Positions 23,659 to 35,327 are shown, counted from the stretch's first letter. The stretch is 64,000 nucleotides of DNA from Solanum dulcamara (GCF_947179165.1 NC_077245.1:21427740-21491739); one strand, 5' to 3'. Notes: a model not told the origin generated them from the letters alone. Numbers and translations: made by a program.

Positions 23659-25534
23659 AGCAATTTGTTTAATCTATATTACGTAGATGTTCAAAGAAGT
23701 CATAATTAAATACATACAAATATATTGAAATAATTATGGATATTTAAGAAAAATCCAGACTCAAATACTTTTAAACACATGTTGATGGTTAATTAACTAG
23801 TCTAACATGCTTAAGGTGATATAGACAGACAACTGTTTTAACACCAAATCTAACAAGTCAAATACGGATAATAAAACATGTAGCACATAAGTCCCCTCCC
23901 CCGCTTAAGCAACCCCATAAGTTATTTTATTATATATAGTAGTGTTTAAGTACAAATTGAAATAAAAATAATAATTAAACATGAAATATTTATTAAACAT
24001 AAAAAAAAACTATCCAGCTTTTGTCTCAACCCAAGCGAACTCTTCTTCGTGTCTTGAACTTAATATTCAAGTCCCTGTTAGCACACCAAAAAATACACAC
24101 ACACAAATGCGAGAGAATAAACACAGACAGTGCACAAAAGAAAGTATACAAAAAATGTATTATTTATTTTTAACATGAATGAAAGACTGAATGTTAAAAA
24201 TTTAAAGTATAGCAAGAATGTTTTGAACAACCCACTGATCTTAATACTTGTAAATCTTCAAATAAAATGGGTAGCATAACACACTATACAAGAATTTATC
24301 TTAAGGTTGTCTTGATGGTTCACATACTTCTCAAAAAATAACTCTCCAAAGATAAAGTTTACAGACATATGAATTGAGGAGACATACCCGGATGACTTCC
24401 ACAGAATGCATAAAGCATTCGAGCAATTCGACTATTTTGAAACTAATAAAAGAACTCTAAATACAAAGAAAAGATCATAGAGGAATTTAAAGTCGATAAA
24501 GAACTAACAGGTTGAAGATTATCAAATAATAAAGAGAAGAAGAAGATTCGAGATGTCAACAACAGCCATCACGATCAAAACACTTGAGTAGTAATATTCA
24601 CCACCAAAAAACAAATACCAAAGGAAAATATGAAAGCATATAAGTAATGTGAAAAGGAGTGGAGAAGAGAAGTTGTTCTCTTTTTTTAGTCAGTAAAATT
24701 GTGTAGGAAATGTCCGGTGCATAGAGCCAATGATCAAGTTCAAGTGTTATCTCTTTATAAGGAGAACAGAGGGCATAGTAATAAAAGGTAGAATCAATTA
24801 AGAGTGAATCATGAAAGGTCTTTTCCTTAATCACATAAAGAGAATCAATAACATTTACCATAATAAGAATAAGTAAGAACTCAAAGAAATAAGGATTAGA
24901 GTTGTTCAATAATAACAAATATTAACTATAAATATTATGAAAAAGGGAAATTGATCAAGGGATACTATATCTTACCATAATTAATTTTGAAAATAAGTAA
25001 TCAATTAACAAGTCAAATTGTGCTATAATTAAGCTAAAATACACAAAATATTCTTATTTCAACAAGCTACATGATTAATTAAGGAAGTGAGATATGCCGA
25101 AATCAGTGAATAATCAAATTCATATCAAAGTTACTCCAAACATCACATCAAATTTTTACCAAATTAGTCCAAGAATCAGCAACTTAACGGTGTAAAAATA
25201 CAAGGACATTGTTAATCATCAAAATTTCCAAAGGGAATACCTCATGTACAAACGGTTAGAAACATTATTGAACATTTAGAACAAATCAAGGCACCATGAT
25301 ACTTCAACAAAATCAAAACAATCTTGGTATGTCAAACAAAAGAATTCAGAAGGAGGTTGTGGTTAATCTAAAATCCACATACGAATCACTTAAAATAAAC
25401 AATGATCAATTTATAAAGAAAACAAGTAGTTGAATAGGTGAAATGTCATAAGAAGAACATACTCGGGACAGATCTTTTACGGATCCGTCTCTAAAATAAT
25501 GAAATCTTGAACTTTGTCTCAGTCGGAGCTCACT
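23659..25534. repeat. LTR C sequence, third copy
   Basis: Copy of 14126-16001 at an offset of 9533-9534 bases. In the segment I compared just after the LTR, mismatches are about 4 percent; further right they fall to about 1-2 percent by eye. The TATA box equivalent is at 24751-24764 on the minus strand. Confidence 0.85.
24751..24764 (-). promoter_or_regulatory. TATA box of LTR C, copy 2
   Basis: CTCCTTATAAAGAG on the minus strand, identical to the copy at 15217-15230. Confidence 0.5.
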
Positions 25535-27831
25535 TATAACACCCCAAAAGTTTTTTTTAGCAAATACTTAAATTTTTGATTTATCGTATCTTGATAGTAA
25601 GGATATATTTTACTTTGCACTTCCTGAATGTGAACTTGACGACATTGAAACTTGTTTAAAGTATTATGGTGTAGTTATATAAACTACTCCTATTATGATT
25701 ATCTTATTAAATTAATAAATGGACTAGATATTTACAAAAGTGGGCAGCCTTTCTTTTTGTTATCATTTTATTTTATTTATTTCCCTTGGTTCTTATCCTC
25801 TCCACCACCCCTCCAATTTTGTTTTCTCCAAAGAAGAAAGACACCAAAACCTCTCTTCTCTCATAATATTCATCTACTAAATCAGTCATCAAGACTTGCC
25901 TTGGTTGAGCCCCAAATAACTCCACACGATTGAGGTAAGTTACAAACTCATTTTTGGACTGGACTGCTGTTAGTGTTTTTAGCATAATCCCTTGTATAAA
26001 GCTTCTTTTTAAGTGATTCAAGATTTTCTAGAAAGATATTTCATCTTCCTACAACTTTCGTTCATGACCCAAAACCCTATTTGTCCTGTATTTACTTGAA
26101 ACTGGACGGGGAAGTACAAGGCAGGTGCTGCCCAGAATTATGTTTTTGCAAACTCTACATGTACTGCTGTTAGTATTTTGAGCATATCTTTTTATAAACA
26201 ATGATTTTTGTGGTTATTTATTTTGGATTACAAACTTAAGACATAGATCTAAAAGTTTTATGAAGGATATAAGGTCCAGTTTTGTCATTTTTATTTTCAA
26301 ATTTTGGTTACAACCTGAGGTACTTGGCTTGCCGAAGTTACTGTTTTGGTAACATAGTTCGGTTGAAAATATGTTAGGCTTACTTTTACTGATAAATCTT
26401 ATTTTATGTCAATATTATGGATATTCTGGAAATTTAAGAGGATATTTAATGATATTTTTAAGGTTGTTTATATCGTGTACAAGTTGAGGAACTTGAGACA
26501 TTGGTTGGTCTACGGTTTGAACTCTTGAAGTCGTGTTGGATTGTTGTATGCTAAAAAGCTGAGGTTTGTGTATAAACTCTTGTTACCTGTTAGTATATTT
26601 GAAATCCTATCTTGGTATGTTTGTTATTTCTTGAAATTTGTATTGTCATGTTGGTATATTTGAAAATTTGCAAGACACTTGTTTAACTCGCCCACTTGTA
26701 CGGATTGCTCGATCACTTGACATTCTTGTGGACTTTGTCCTTCTTATGGCTGTGACTTTTTCACTATTGGCATGCCTCTTGTTTCGAACCCTTTGCCATC
26801 TTGACTATGAATTTTTAGTTCGTCTTAAATATGGAAGTTGTCCATTTTAAGTACGAATTAGGAAGCCATTTTTAATATAGTTCTTGGTTCTCTTGATTAT
26901 TGGTTCTTTACCCTTCTTGATATAGGACTACGGTCCTTCTTGATACTTGATCATGTTTGGTGTGACGGCATGACGTACATATTGGGCAAAACTTGATGCT
27001 AAATCTTATAAATATGCTTTTATGAATTATTGACACTTAAACTTTTATATATAGAACTTGATACTCATAATATATTTGTTGTCTTGATTTATTTATTATG
27101 TGTACATTTGTGCTTCTCATGACTTGAGAAAATAAATTGGAGAACCTAAAGGCTTCAAACTTGTAGTTTTGCACCACTAAGCTTTATGCTTAGCGATAGT
27201 TGTTTATATCGTAGGAAATGTCTGAGAAGATGCTTGAGGTTGGCCATTGGAGATAAGGTTTTGGAAGCTTTAAGGAAGATCACATTTGCATATAGGCATC
27301 TATATTTTATAGTATTTTGGGACATATATATGATCTAAGGGGTGCTTGTGTATATGTATTTATGTATTTATTTGTGAGGGTTGACCCATTCATGACACCA
27401 TGGATTGTACTTAAAGTTGGTTGCTTGTTTTGTTATTTTGGGGTGTGTAAATTTTCAAATCTTATGATGTACTAAATTTACCTTTGGAGTTGGAATATTT
27501 TGATGAAGCATGAATTAGTTAACCTTGGGTACTTATAAGTTGGTAATAGTTTATAGCATGAATTGTAGTGATAAGGAATAATACATGCATGTCTCGTAAG
27601 TTAGTTTCTTAAATTATTTTGAAAGGTCTCCCCGTCTTAAATTGGAACTTTTATTTGATTTAGTTGAGATGAAAGAATTTTAAACTGGCCATTACACCTT
27701 TAACTATTTTTAAATGGGTCAAATTTCACTACTAGATTATATAAATAGGCCTTACGGAAAGTTTTTTTAAAATGTCACGAGTTTTATATACGTTTTTTTA
27801 GTAGTAGCATCCTCCTTGGAGGGTCGCTACA
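25535..27831 (+). mobile_element. Solo LTR E, 2297 bp, TSD TCACT
   Basis: Starts TATAACACCCC, a one-transition variant of TGTAACACCCC, and ends GGGTCGCTACA. TCACT is found directly before (25530-25534) and after (27832-27836), a perfect 5-bp target-site duplication. No internal region is present. The first 1.08 kb is duplicated at 16002-17080. The open frame 25652-25933 lies in the LTR and is not a gene. Confidence 0.9.
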
Positions 27832-29081
27832 TCACTGAACAACGTTTGGTTGCTGTTGACTTTCTACTGTCGCCGGTGTGCATGGCGGCATTGGCTAGTT
27901 GGTATCCACCGGTCATGGTGTATCAACGATGGAGAGTGAGAGAAGGACGACGGCATCTCTAGTCTTCACTGACGAGAGTGCAACAGCGAGAGAGGAGAGT
28001 GAGGGAGAAATATCGACGAGGGTGAGAGAGAGTGGGTGAGGTGGTGGTTGTCTCCATTTTTTTTGGAGAGATGGGGGAAGACACGGCAGTGTGCTCATCG
28101 GAGGAGATGGGAGAAGCGGCGAAGGTTGTCTATCCGATGAGAGAGACAGAAGCGATGGTCTTAACAGTGTTGGGGCGAGGAGTTTTCTCCGATAAAGGTG
28201 TGCAGTGGTTTTTGTGAGTTGAGAAGTGGCATTCATGGTGGGTTTCATAGTAGGCGGGAGAGAGGGGACGATCAACGGAGGGAGAGATAGCATAGGGGTC
28301 GGCGTGAGAGAGAGAGATGTGAGGGGCAGTTCCTTTTTCTCTGAGAAAGACGAAGAGTGATTAGCTTATGGCTTTTTAGGGTTGAAAATAGGAAAATAGG
28401 AATGAAGATTAATTTGGTCCATTTGATCAAAGAAACGGACGGTTAGGAATGAAAATTGGGGTTTAAAATTGAGCCACATTGGATTCACATGGGCTTCAAT
28501 TAAAATGAATTGTAAATAATAGGCTAGAATTGATATAAAATTAAATAGAAAAGGCTATGGTTTAAATAATTTGGAGAAAATTGAATGGTTTGCTATTTAA
28601 TTAATAAAAAATACTACACATATAAAGTAAGTAAATAAATAATAATTTTTCATATAAAAGAATTACATTTCATAATATATTATAAATGTATACATATTAC
28701 ATAGTAAATAAGAACTTAAAATTTGAAACTTATATAAAATCTTTATTCTAAATTAAAAATTCATAAAAAATGAATGAATAAGTGAAAATAATAATTAAAA
28801 AATAATAATAATAACATACTAAATAAATACTTAAAAATTTGAATGTACGAAAAATCATAAAAAAATTAATAATAGTTAAATAATTATATGAACAACAATA
28901 ATAATTATTATTATTAATAATAATAATAATAATAATAATTTTAAATTGTGAACGCCAAGATATGTAATTAATCGGATAAAAAAATTAAACATAAAAATAA
29001 AATAGACAAGTTTTAAACTACTTACTCAATCAAATAGCAATTCGAAATCGATTATAGGTCGGTCAAAATTGGGTGTCAACA
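27832..29081 (-). other. 5' terminal portion of LTR C
   Basis: Resumes LTR C after solo LTR E. Contains a GA-rich region (27920-28330), an AT-rich region and the terminal AATTGGGTGTCAACA. The 126-codon minus frame at 27913-28293 is a proline/serine-rich shadow of the GA-rich tract. A microsatellite lies at 28889-28941. Confidence 0.6.
28889..28941. repeat. AAT/ATT microsatellite with internal inversion
   Basis: AATAATAATTATTATTATT followed by AATAATAATAAT repeats: an AAT tract that flips to ATT and back, so it could form a hairpin. It lies inside LTR C. Confidence 0.8.
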
Positions 29082-29986
29082 GTATTCATTTCTATTGTGT
29101 CTGATAGAGGTACACAATTTACCTCTTATTTCTACAGTTCTATGCAGGAACATATGGGTACCAAGTTTGAGTTGAGTATTGTTTTTCATCGTCAGACCAA
29201 TGGTCAGTCAGGGTATTCAGGTGCTTCAAGACATGTTTCGAGCTTGTGTCATAGACTTTAGTGGTCATTGGAACCAATCCCTACCTCTTGGCGGAGTTTG
29301 CTTATAACAACAACTACTATTCCAGCATCCAGCTGGCACCATTTAAGGCTTTGTATGGGAGGAGGTGTAGATTTCCCATGAGATAGTTTGATTCTTTTGG
29401 GGTATGACCTTGGGATACCGATTTGTTGAGAGACTCCATGGATAGGGTGAGGTTGATTTAGCAATGCCTTATGACTACCTAGAGTAGGCAGAGAAGCTAT
29501 GCAGATAGGCGTGTTCGTGATGTGTCCTTTTCCATTGGTGAGCGATTATTGCTCATGGTGTCACCCACTAGGGGAGTGACGAGGTTTGGGAAGAAAAGGA
29601 AGTTCAATCTGAGGTTTATTGGTCCTTTTGAGATTTTTGAGAAGTATGCGGGGTTAGCCTATAAATTGGTCTTGCCTCCAAACCTTTCAACGGTACATCT
29701 CGTGTTTCATGTATCGATGCATAAGCGATACCGATATGATCATTCTTATGTGATTCAGTGGGATTTGGTTTCTTTGGATCAAGATTTTTCCTTTGAGGAA
29801 GAGTCTGTTGCTATCTTGGATAGATAGACTAGACAGTAGATATCAAAGCTTATTGATTCAGTGAAGGTACAGTGGAGTTACCAACCTGTTGAGAAGCCTA
29901 ATGGAAAGTGGATTCTGGCATGCATTGCAGATACCCTCAGCTTTTCCCTTCTTCAGGTATCTTACTTTGCTTTTCATTCAAGGAAG
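29082..29986 (+). pseudogene. Integrase C-terminal half and chromodomain remnant of element A
   Basis: Resumes the core exactly where it stopped at 8558: ISIVSDRGTQFTSYFYSSM, then the HRQTNGQSG region (29073-29261), which has lost the QAE glutamate context. After several stops and shifts the SH3-like C-terminal domain follows in the frame at 29522-29827 (FSIGERLLLMVSPTRGV, RFIGPFEIFEKYAGLAYKL, LVFHVSMHKRY). A short tail with VKVQWSYQPVEKPNGKW (about 29860-29920) looks like the degraded chromodomain-like end of Del/Tekay integrases. Confidence 0.85.
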
Positions 29987-32383
29987 TGTAATATCCAATT
30001 CTTGAAAAATTGCTTTTTTATGTAAAATGACTAATTTTCCCTTCCCTTTAGCAGTTTTCATGCTTTGTTTATGTTTCAGGAATGATTTGTGTATTTTCCT
30101 ATGCGATTAGAAGAGATTTTGGTGATAGTTTTTAGGCTTTGGGTGGAATTTTAATGAGATAGTTGACTTTGGTCAATATTTCGAGATCAAAGCATATGAT
30201 GGTGATTTTGTAAGTTCAGTTGCATCCGAAATATTGATTTTGGTCTAGTAGGGTGGTTGGTTAGAGACCCAAGACCTTAGAGTTAGTTTTGAATATTTAG
30301 TCTACCAGTTGAGTTTTAGTCCTAAAAGAGGTCCGTAGGGGTATTTTGTTCATAACAATCTTTTTTCAAAAATTTGATAATTCCATTGGCTCCAAAACAT
30401 ATTTTATGATCAATTTAGACTATTGGTTCATGTTTATAGGGTTCTGAATGAGTTCTGTGGGTCAAAAACTTATTTTAAAGGTGTTGTTGTAAGTTGAACG
30501 TGGTCAATGTGCTCGACAGACCATTTTTGATTGAAAATAGCCCATATTTTAGGTTTTCTTCCTCGTTTTTCTCATTTCCTGCATTGTTACGCAATTGGAG
30601 CTTAGGAGAGGCAATTTTTGAAGCAATCTTTTGAGGAAATTCGTTGCAGTAAGTCTTTTTATCATTTGAAAATCATTTCCTAATAATTTCATTTTCCAAA
30701 AACATTTCAAAATCAAGATATCAATGTGGGTTTTGGGGTTTTCTCCTAAATTTCAAAATTAGTAATTTCATGATTTCGAACTTGATTTCTACTCGATTTT
30801 AATGAGTTTTCAACCATTAACTCCCCTCTTGATGTGTAGAACCTGATTTTCAAGTAACATTCTAGTTTTACCCTTTTCGTTTTCGAGGTAGTTTTTGAAT
30901 GATTTTGACCCCAGTTCTTAAACCTTATAATATGGATACCTTTGAATTCATTTTGATGAATTAATTCCATTTTTGATAGTAGGGGATTATTTCAAAGTCG
31001 GTATTTGAGGTTGAAGCTCTGATAGAGTACTCGGGTGAAGTTTTCAGTCTTTGAGGTAGGTTTGACTATCCTTCTTTGAGACTGGAATAAAGTAATTGAT
31101 TGTTCTTATGTCATAGGCTTTGGGATGTGATCATAATATGAATTGGGATTTTGATTATATTGTGATGTCCATGTGGGTGCTTGATTATATTGTGTTGCCG
31201 ATGTGGGGCTTATTTGTGTGGTTTAGCTTGTGTGGGGGCCTTATTTGTTATTTAATTCGATTTGATTTGTGAGCATGTGATTCATGATTTGCCTATGAGA
31301 GAGGCTTCTAACACTATTTAAATTTAGTGCCAGAGTGAAGGGTTACGTTGGAATTTTGATCACACTTTGAGTAAATGAAACGCTTTCCAAAAAGATGACA
31401 CAAATTTCAAATGAACTATTTCCCACTATTTTTCTTATGAGGGTGTATATCATGATTTGGTTGAGTTTTGAGAACTTTGAACCTTTTGATACATGTTAAG
31501 TTGATTGTTGCCTCCATGTTATATGTGTTATGATGCATTCATTCTCCTTCATCATATCATTGTTCTTGGGAAGTTGAGAAATGTGAAAATTCTTTTTAAA
31601 AAGAAAATGAGACACATTTTTATATCCTTGACCACGAGTTAGGTAACAAGTTGATGAGACATTGAGATTGTGTGATTGATATATGAGTCCTGCATGGGTC
31701 ATTGTCTGGAAGCCTTTGCTCGATAGGGTATATACGACAACCTTAATTCCACCGTATCACCTCATCATTGCATCATCTCATTGCATTGCATTGATCTTTG
31801 AGTTATTTGATTTGTCTGATGATACATGATACTTTGTTGATTTTATGTATTTACTTTACTCGTGTTGTTTGTTATAAATTGGCGGCATCGATGTTGGAAA
31901 CTTTTTTGTATGCAGGTGGAAGCGTTTCTTAGTTTATTTCATAAGTTTGATTAATTCCTTATACTCAGTCGATCAAATCTACTAAGTACATGTGGATTAT
32001 ACTCACGCCTACTTCTGTGTCATTATTATGCAAATTCTTGTTAGGATATCCCTCACGGTGTTTAATCATATCTAGCTTTTGGGATTCACGTTTAGAGTGG
32101 TCATGAGATCCCGTGTTCCAGATTACCATCAGTTTCATCTACTATGTCGGTCTTTATTTCTATTTAGAGACTTGTGATGTACTTAATACTCAAAAAATGT
32201 ATTAGATACTCTTTATAATTATGACACCGAATTTTAGAAAATTCTTCGTTATACTTCTTTTGTTTTTATTTGCGGCCTAATTTTTTCTTTGGAAGTTTCG
32301 TATGTGATTTATTGTTTCGCTTACTCATCAGGTGGGATTTTGGGATATGTGTCATCATAACCTCAGTTTTTGGGTTGTGAAAA
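29987..32383 (+). mobile_element. 3' LTR of element A, about 2.4 kb
   Basis: Begins TGTAATATCC just after the integrase tail and a short purine run (AAGGAAG). The right end is read at GGGTTGTGAAA, a decayed form of the GGGTCGTGACA end of this LTR type; exact last base uncertain by a few positions. The 5' LTR is off-window, so the target-site duplication cannot be tested. Resembles the LTR of element I at 56527. Confidence 0.65.
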
Positions 32384-32873
32384 CTAGCCTAATTCGAATC
32401 TGCAAGAAAAAAATATGTACTCCCTCTTGTTTCAAAAAGAGTGGCCTAGTTTGAGTTGACACTAAGTTTAATATTAAGAGAAGACTTTTGCCATATCATC
32501 ACAAATATACATAAACTACCGATTATATCCTTCAGTGAACAAGAATAATTTTTAAACGAATTTTATGGAAAAAAAAAAGAAAAAGTGAAAAGATACATTT
32601 CAATGCCAAAAAGTTTGTTCAAATATACACTTTTGACATGTCTTGCCTCTCTCTCATTGACATTAAATGTGCATCCATTTTTAATCTTCTTAAGTTTCTC
32701 TTTCTCTCCCATAAATCATTCTTCAATTTCCTTTTCTTTTCTTTTTTAATTTTGCACCATTATCCAAATCTCTCTATTTCTCGAAGAACAAAGCTTAACT
32801 TAGTGAAGATTAACAATACGTAAATTTTTTAATAATTACAGGTCGGTTTATTTATTTTTTTCAACAATTATAG

Positions 32874-33046
32874 ATTGGTTTGCTGCCATGTGACCAGGAG
32901 GACAAGGGTTCAAGCCTTGGAAACAGCCTCTGGCAGAAATGCAAGGTAAAGCTGCGTACAATAGACCCTTGTGGTCAGGCCCTTCTCCGGACTCCGCGCA
33001 TAGCGGGAGCTTTAGTGCACCGAGCTGCCCTTTATTCTTCTTTTTT
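32874..33046 (+). mobile_element. Au-type SINE
   Basis: Contains the characteristic tRNA-related head with a B-box-like GGGTTCAAGCC (32906-32916), then GGAAACAGCCTCTGGCAG, GCTGCGTACAATAGACCC and GCATAGCGGGAGC, ending in a T-rich tail at about 33035-33050. This order matches the Au SINE family known from Solanaceae and grasses (recognised from memory). It lies in the left arm of the mariner-like element. Target-site duplications are not clear because both sides are T/A-rich. A 62-codon frame across it is not a gene. Confidence 0.85.
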
Positions 33047-33379
33047 TAAAAAAAAAAATTACTCGTGATTTCCTAGTCTATATAGCCTCCAACAATGATT
33101 ATAGAATTTGGAGGGTAATTTTTCATTTCCCTCCATGGCGTCAAGCAATTTTGCTAAATATTTTCAATGTATTGATAATAAGATTATGTATTTATAAAGA
33201 TGTTGAGACTTTTTATCCTTTCTTACATGGAGTAATTTAACTGTTATGTTGCATATTTTTCTTCATCTCTGATTTAATCTCCTACTATATGTTGTAAATA
33301 TAAAAATAATGAACTCACAACTAGAATCAATAACAGTGAATTCAAGAATAAAATGTAAGGACCGTCATGCAATTGGTGA

Positions 33380-34600
33380 ATGACTTTTGAAAGAAAGTAA
33401 AGCAGCGCGTCTCTGATTGTGTCTGTAAAGCAAGCTGTAGAGAATTATTTCACACTTCAGAAAGGATGGTCAAACGAATTTGAAGACAAAAAAGGTTATC
33501 TCTTGTCAATGGCACAACATTAGATCTTTTATCAAGACTTGTTCGTACAGTTGGGAGAAAACGAATTCAAATCGATATTAATCGAATAAAAGAATTTTTT
33601 TTCTTTATCGCCAAACGAATATTCGTTCTTTAGCATGTGCTACTAACTTATCAGTATCAACTCTTTTTCAGCGTATCAAAGAAAATGTTATGAGGGAACA
33701 CACAAATGCTATAAAGACTCATCTGACAGAGAAAAATAAAAAGGTAAGGGTTCAATTTTGTTAATCAATGCTTGATTCGGATGCACTTCATTCGAATTCA
33801 AAATTTTCAGATATGTTTAATTATGTTCATATAGATAAAAAATGTTTTTTTTTCTATCCAAGAAATGTGAAAGGTATTATCTCCTCCCAGAAGAACTAGA
33901 GTCTAACCCATACAGATCATGTAAAAGTAAGAACTTTATTACCAAAGTTATGTTCATGGATGTTGTTGCACGTCCTAGATTCGATTAAAATGGAGTTGAG
34001 TTATTCTCAATAAAAATAGAAATTTTTCCTTTTGTGGTGAAGGAGGAAGTCAAGAGAAATAGCAAAAGTTGAGTTGCGAAAACTTTAGAAACAAAATCTA
34101 TTTTATCTGTGACTAAAGATATCACGAGGGCTTGCTTGATCGAAAAAGTTCTTCCAACAGTTAGATTGAAATGGCCAATTTCAAAGTCAAATATCTTCAT
34201 TTTCATCCAACAAGATAATGCAAGGCCTCATATTGATATAAACGATATGGCATTTAACGAAGCTGCTCGAGAAGGTAGATTTGATATTAGACTCTGCTTT
34301 CAACCTCCTAATAGCCTGGATTTAAATGTTTTAGATCTTGAATTTTTAAAGCTATTTAATCCCTTCAGTATCTAAAGGCTCATTTAACCATTAATGAGTT
34401 GATAAATGCAATCGAAACATCTTTTAATAATGAAAGTGAAGCGACTCAATCATGTGTCTTTAACTTTGCAATCTTGCATGATTGAGGTGATGAAAGCTAA
34501 GAGAGGGAACAACTACAAAGTGCCACACATGATGAAAGGAAGACTAGAATGAGAAGAAAATCTTCCGATCCAACTTTATTATGATATTGCCGTTGTCAAT
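33380..34600 (+). pseudogene. Mariner-like transposase pseudogene
   Basis: Pieces in all three plus frames align in order with plant mariner transposases: GRKRIQIDINRIKEF (about 33550-33595), NLSVSTLFQRIKENV (33640-33690), YVHIDKKCFFF around the first catalytic aspartate (33820-33855), KNFITKVMFMDVVARPRFD (about 33930-33985), then the open frame 34109-34375 with FIQQDNARPHI (second aspartate) and QPPNSLDLNVLDLEF (third aspartate region), and finally NNYKVPHMMKG (34510-34545). At least four frameshifts and several stops disable it. Members of this family cut and paste DNA at TA sites; this copy cannot make protein. Confidence 0.85.
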
Positions 34601-34721
34601 GAAGCCAATGCTCTGATTCAAATGTGATATGAGATGTAAGCATGCCAATGCTAGTAAGAGTACAATTTATTTTTGAATATTTCTATATTTTGTATAGTGG
34701 GGCATCTTGTATTTTTTGATG

Positions 34722-34830
34722 CGGCCTCTTTTTGGTATAACTTCCTACATGTAGATGACTTTTTTTGTATAAGCTCCTACATATAGATGACCTCTTCGTT
34801 GTATAAGTTGCTACATGTTGGTGGCCTTTT
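34722..34830. repeat. Three tandem units of about 32 bp
   Basis: Three imperfect copies of a GTATAA(G/C)TTCCTACATGTAGATGAC-type unit, starting near 34731, 34760 and 34792, directly left of element F. Function unknown. Confidence 0.7.
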
Positions 34831-34931
34831 TTATTTACATTTAAAGTTATTGTAAATATTAGAATTATATTGAATTTAAATCTGTAAATTAATTTAGACT
34901 ATATTAAATTCAAGAAAATAGTCCAAATGAT

Positions 34932-35218
34932 GTAGCAATCCAAGTCAAATAAATAATCCACTAAAAGCACACCATGTGTCAAAGTTATGTGGCAATCCAA
35001 GTCAAATTAAATGAGCCACTAAAATCACATCACGTGTCAAAGTTATATGACAATCCAAGTCAAATTAAATGAGTCATTAGAATCATGTCATGTGTCAAAA
35101 TTATGTGACAATCCAAGTCAAATTAAATAAGCCACAAAAATCATGCCAGTGTCAAAGTTATGTGGCAATCTAAGTCAAATTAAACGAGCCACTAGAATAA
35201 TGCCACGTGTATATGTGA
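34932..35218. repeat. Five 57-58-bp tandem units in the U3 of element F
   Basis: Units start at about 34932, 34989, 35047, 35105 and 35162, each carrying CAATCCAAGTCAAATTAAA and a site close to CCACGTGTCA. Two units keep the CACGTG core (a plant G-box). The matching array in the 3' LTR is at 46674-46962. This arrangement resembles enhancer arrays of inducible plant LTRs; the role is inferred. Confidence 0.8.
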
Positions 35219-35316
35219 CATGTTCTGACCAATTAAATCAAAGCTCTTCACCAAAGAAATCTGATTGGTCAATCCAAACCAACCAATCAAATCACACTCT
35301 CATACCACTCCCTACA

Positions 35317-35327
35317 ACTATAAATAA
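35317..35327 (+). promoter_or_regulatory. TATA box of element F 5' LTR
   Basis: ACTATAAATAAG downstream of CCAAT-like sequence and the tandem units. The same box is at about 47060-47070 in the 3' LTR. Confidence 0.6.

Larger units (their letters stand above)
8561..29081 (-). mobile_element. Solo LTR C (Ogre/Tat-like, minus), expanded to 20.5 kb by duplications and nested insertions
   Basis: The block starts TGTCACACTC and ends GGGTGTCAACA, so on the minus strand it reads TGTTGACACCCAATTTTGACC...GAGTGTGACA, a terminal layout I associate with large plant Ogre/Tat LTRs. The minus orientation is supported by three copies of a TATA box reading CTCCATATAAAGAG or CTCCTTATAAAGAG. No gag-pol of its own is present, so it is a solo LTR. 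Removing nested elements and duplicated segments leaves about 8561-11664, then about 15325-16001, then 27837-29081, roughly 5 kb, within the known size range of Ogre LTRs. It sits inside the integrase of element A. Lineage is inferred from length and ends only. Confidence 0.7.
32418..34850 (+). mobile_element. Mariner-like element remnant, left part, with SINE inside
   Basis: Starts with a TA dinucleotide and CTCCCTCTTGTTTCAAAAAG, the terminal sequence type shared by plant mariner-like and Stowaway elements. A decayed mariner transposase lies inside (33380-34600). Right of 34850 the sequence is cut by element F; a possible right end ending GGGAGTA at 48476-48482 is weak. If that end is real, the element would be about 3.4 kb without F. 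Confidence 0.6.

Noticed and set aside
27913..28293. Serine/proline-rich minus-strand gene of 126 codons
   Set aside because: Lies in a GA-rich tract of LTR C, low complexity, with no domain and no promoter context.
32906..32916. tRNA gene (B box)
   Set aside because: Only a SINE head; no cloverleaf or anticodon arm could be drawn.
34932..35218. CRISPR-like direct repeats
   Set aside because: Five contiguous units in a retroelement U3, present in both LTRs.
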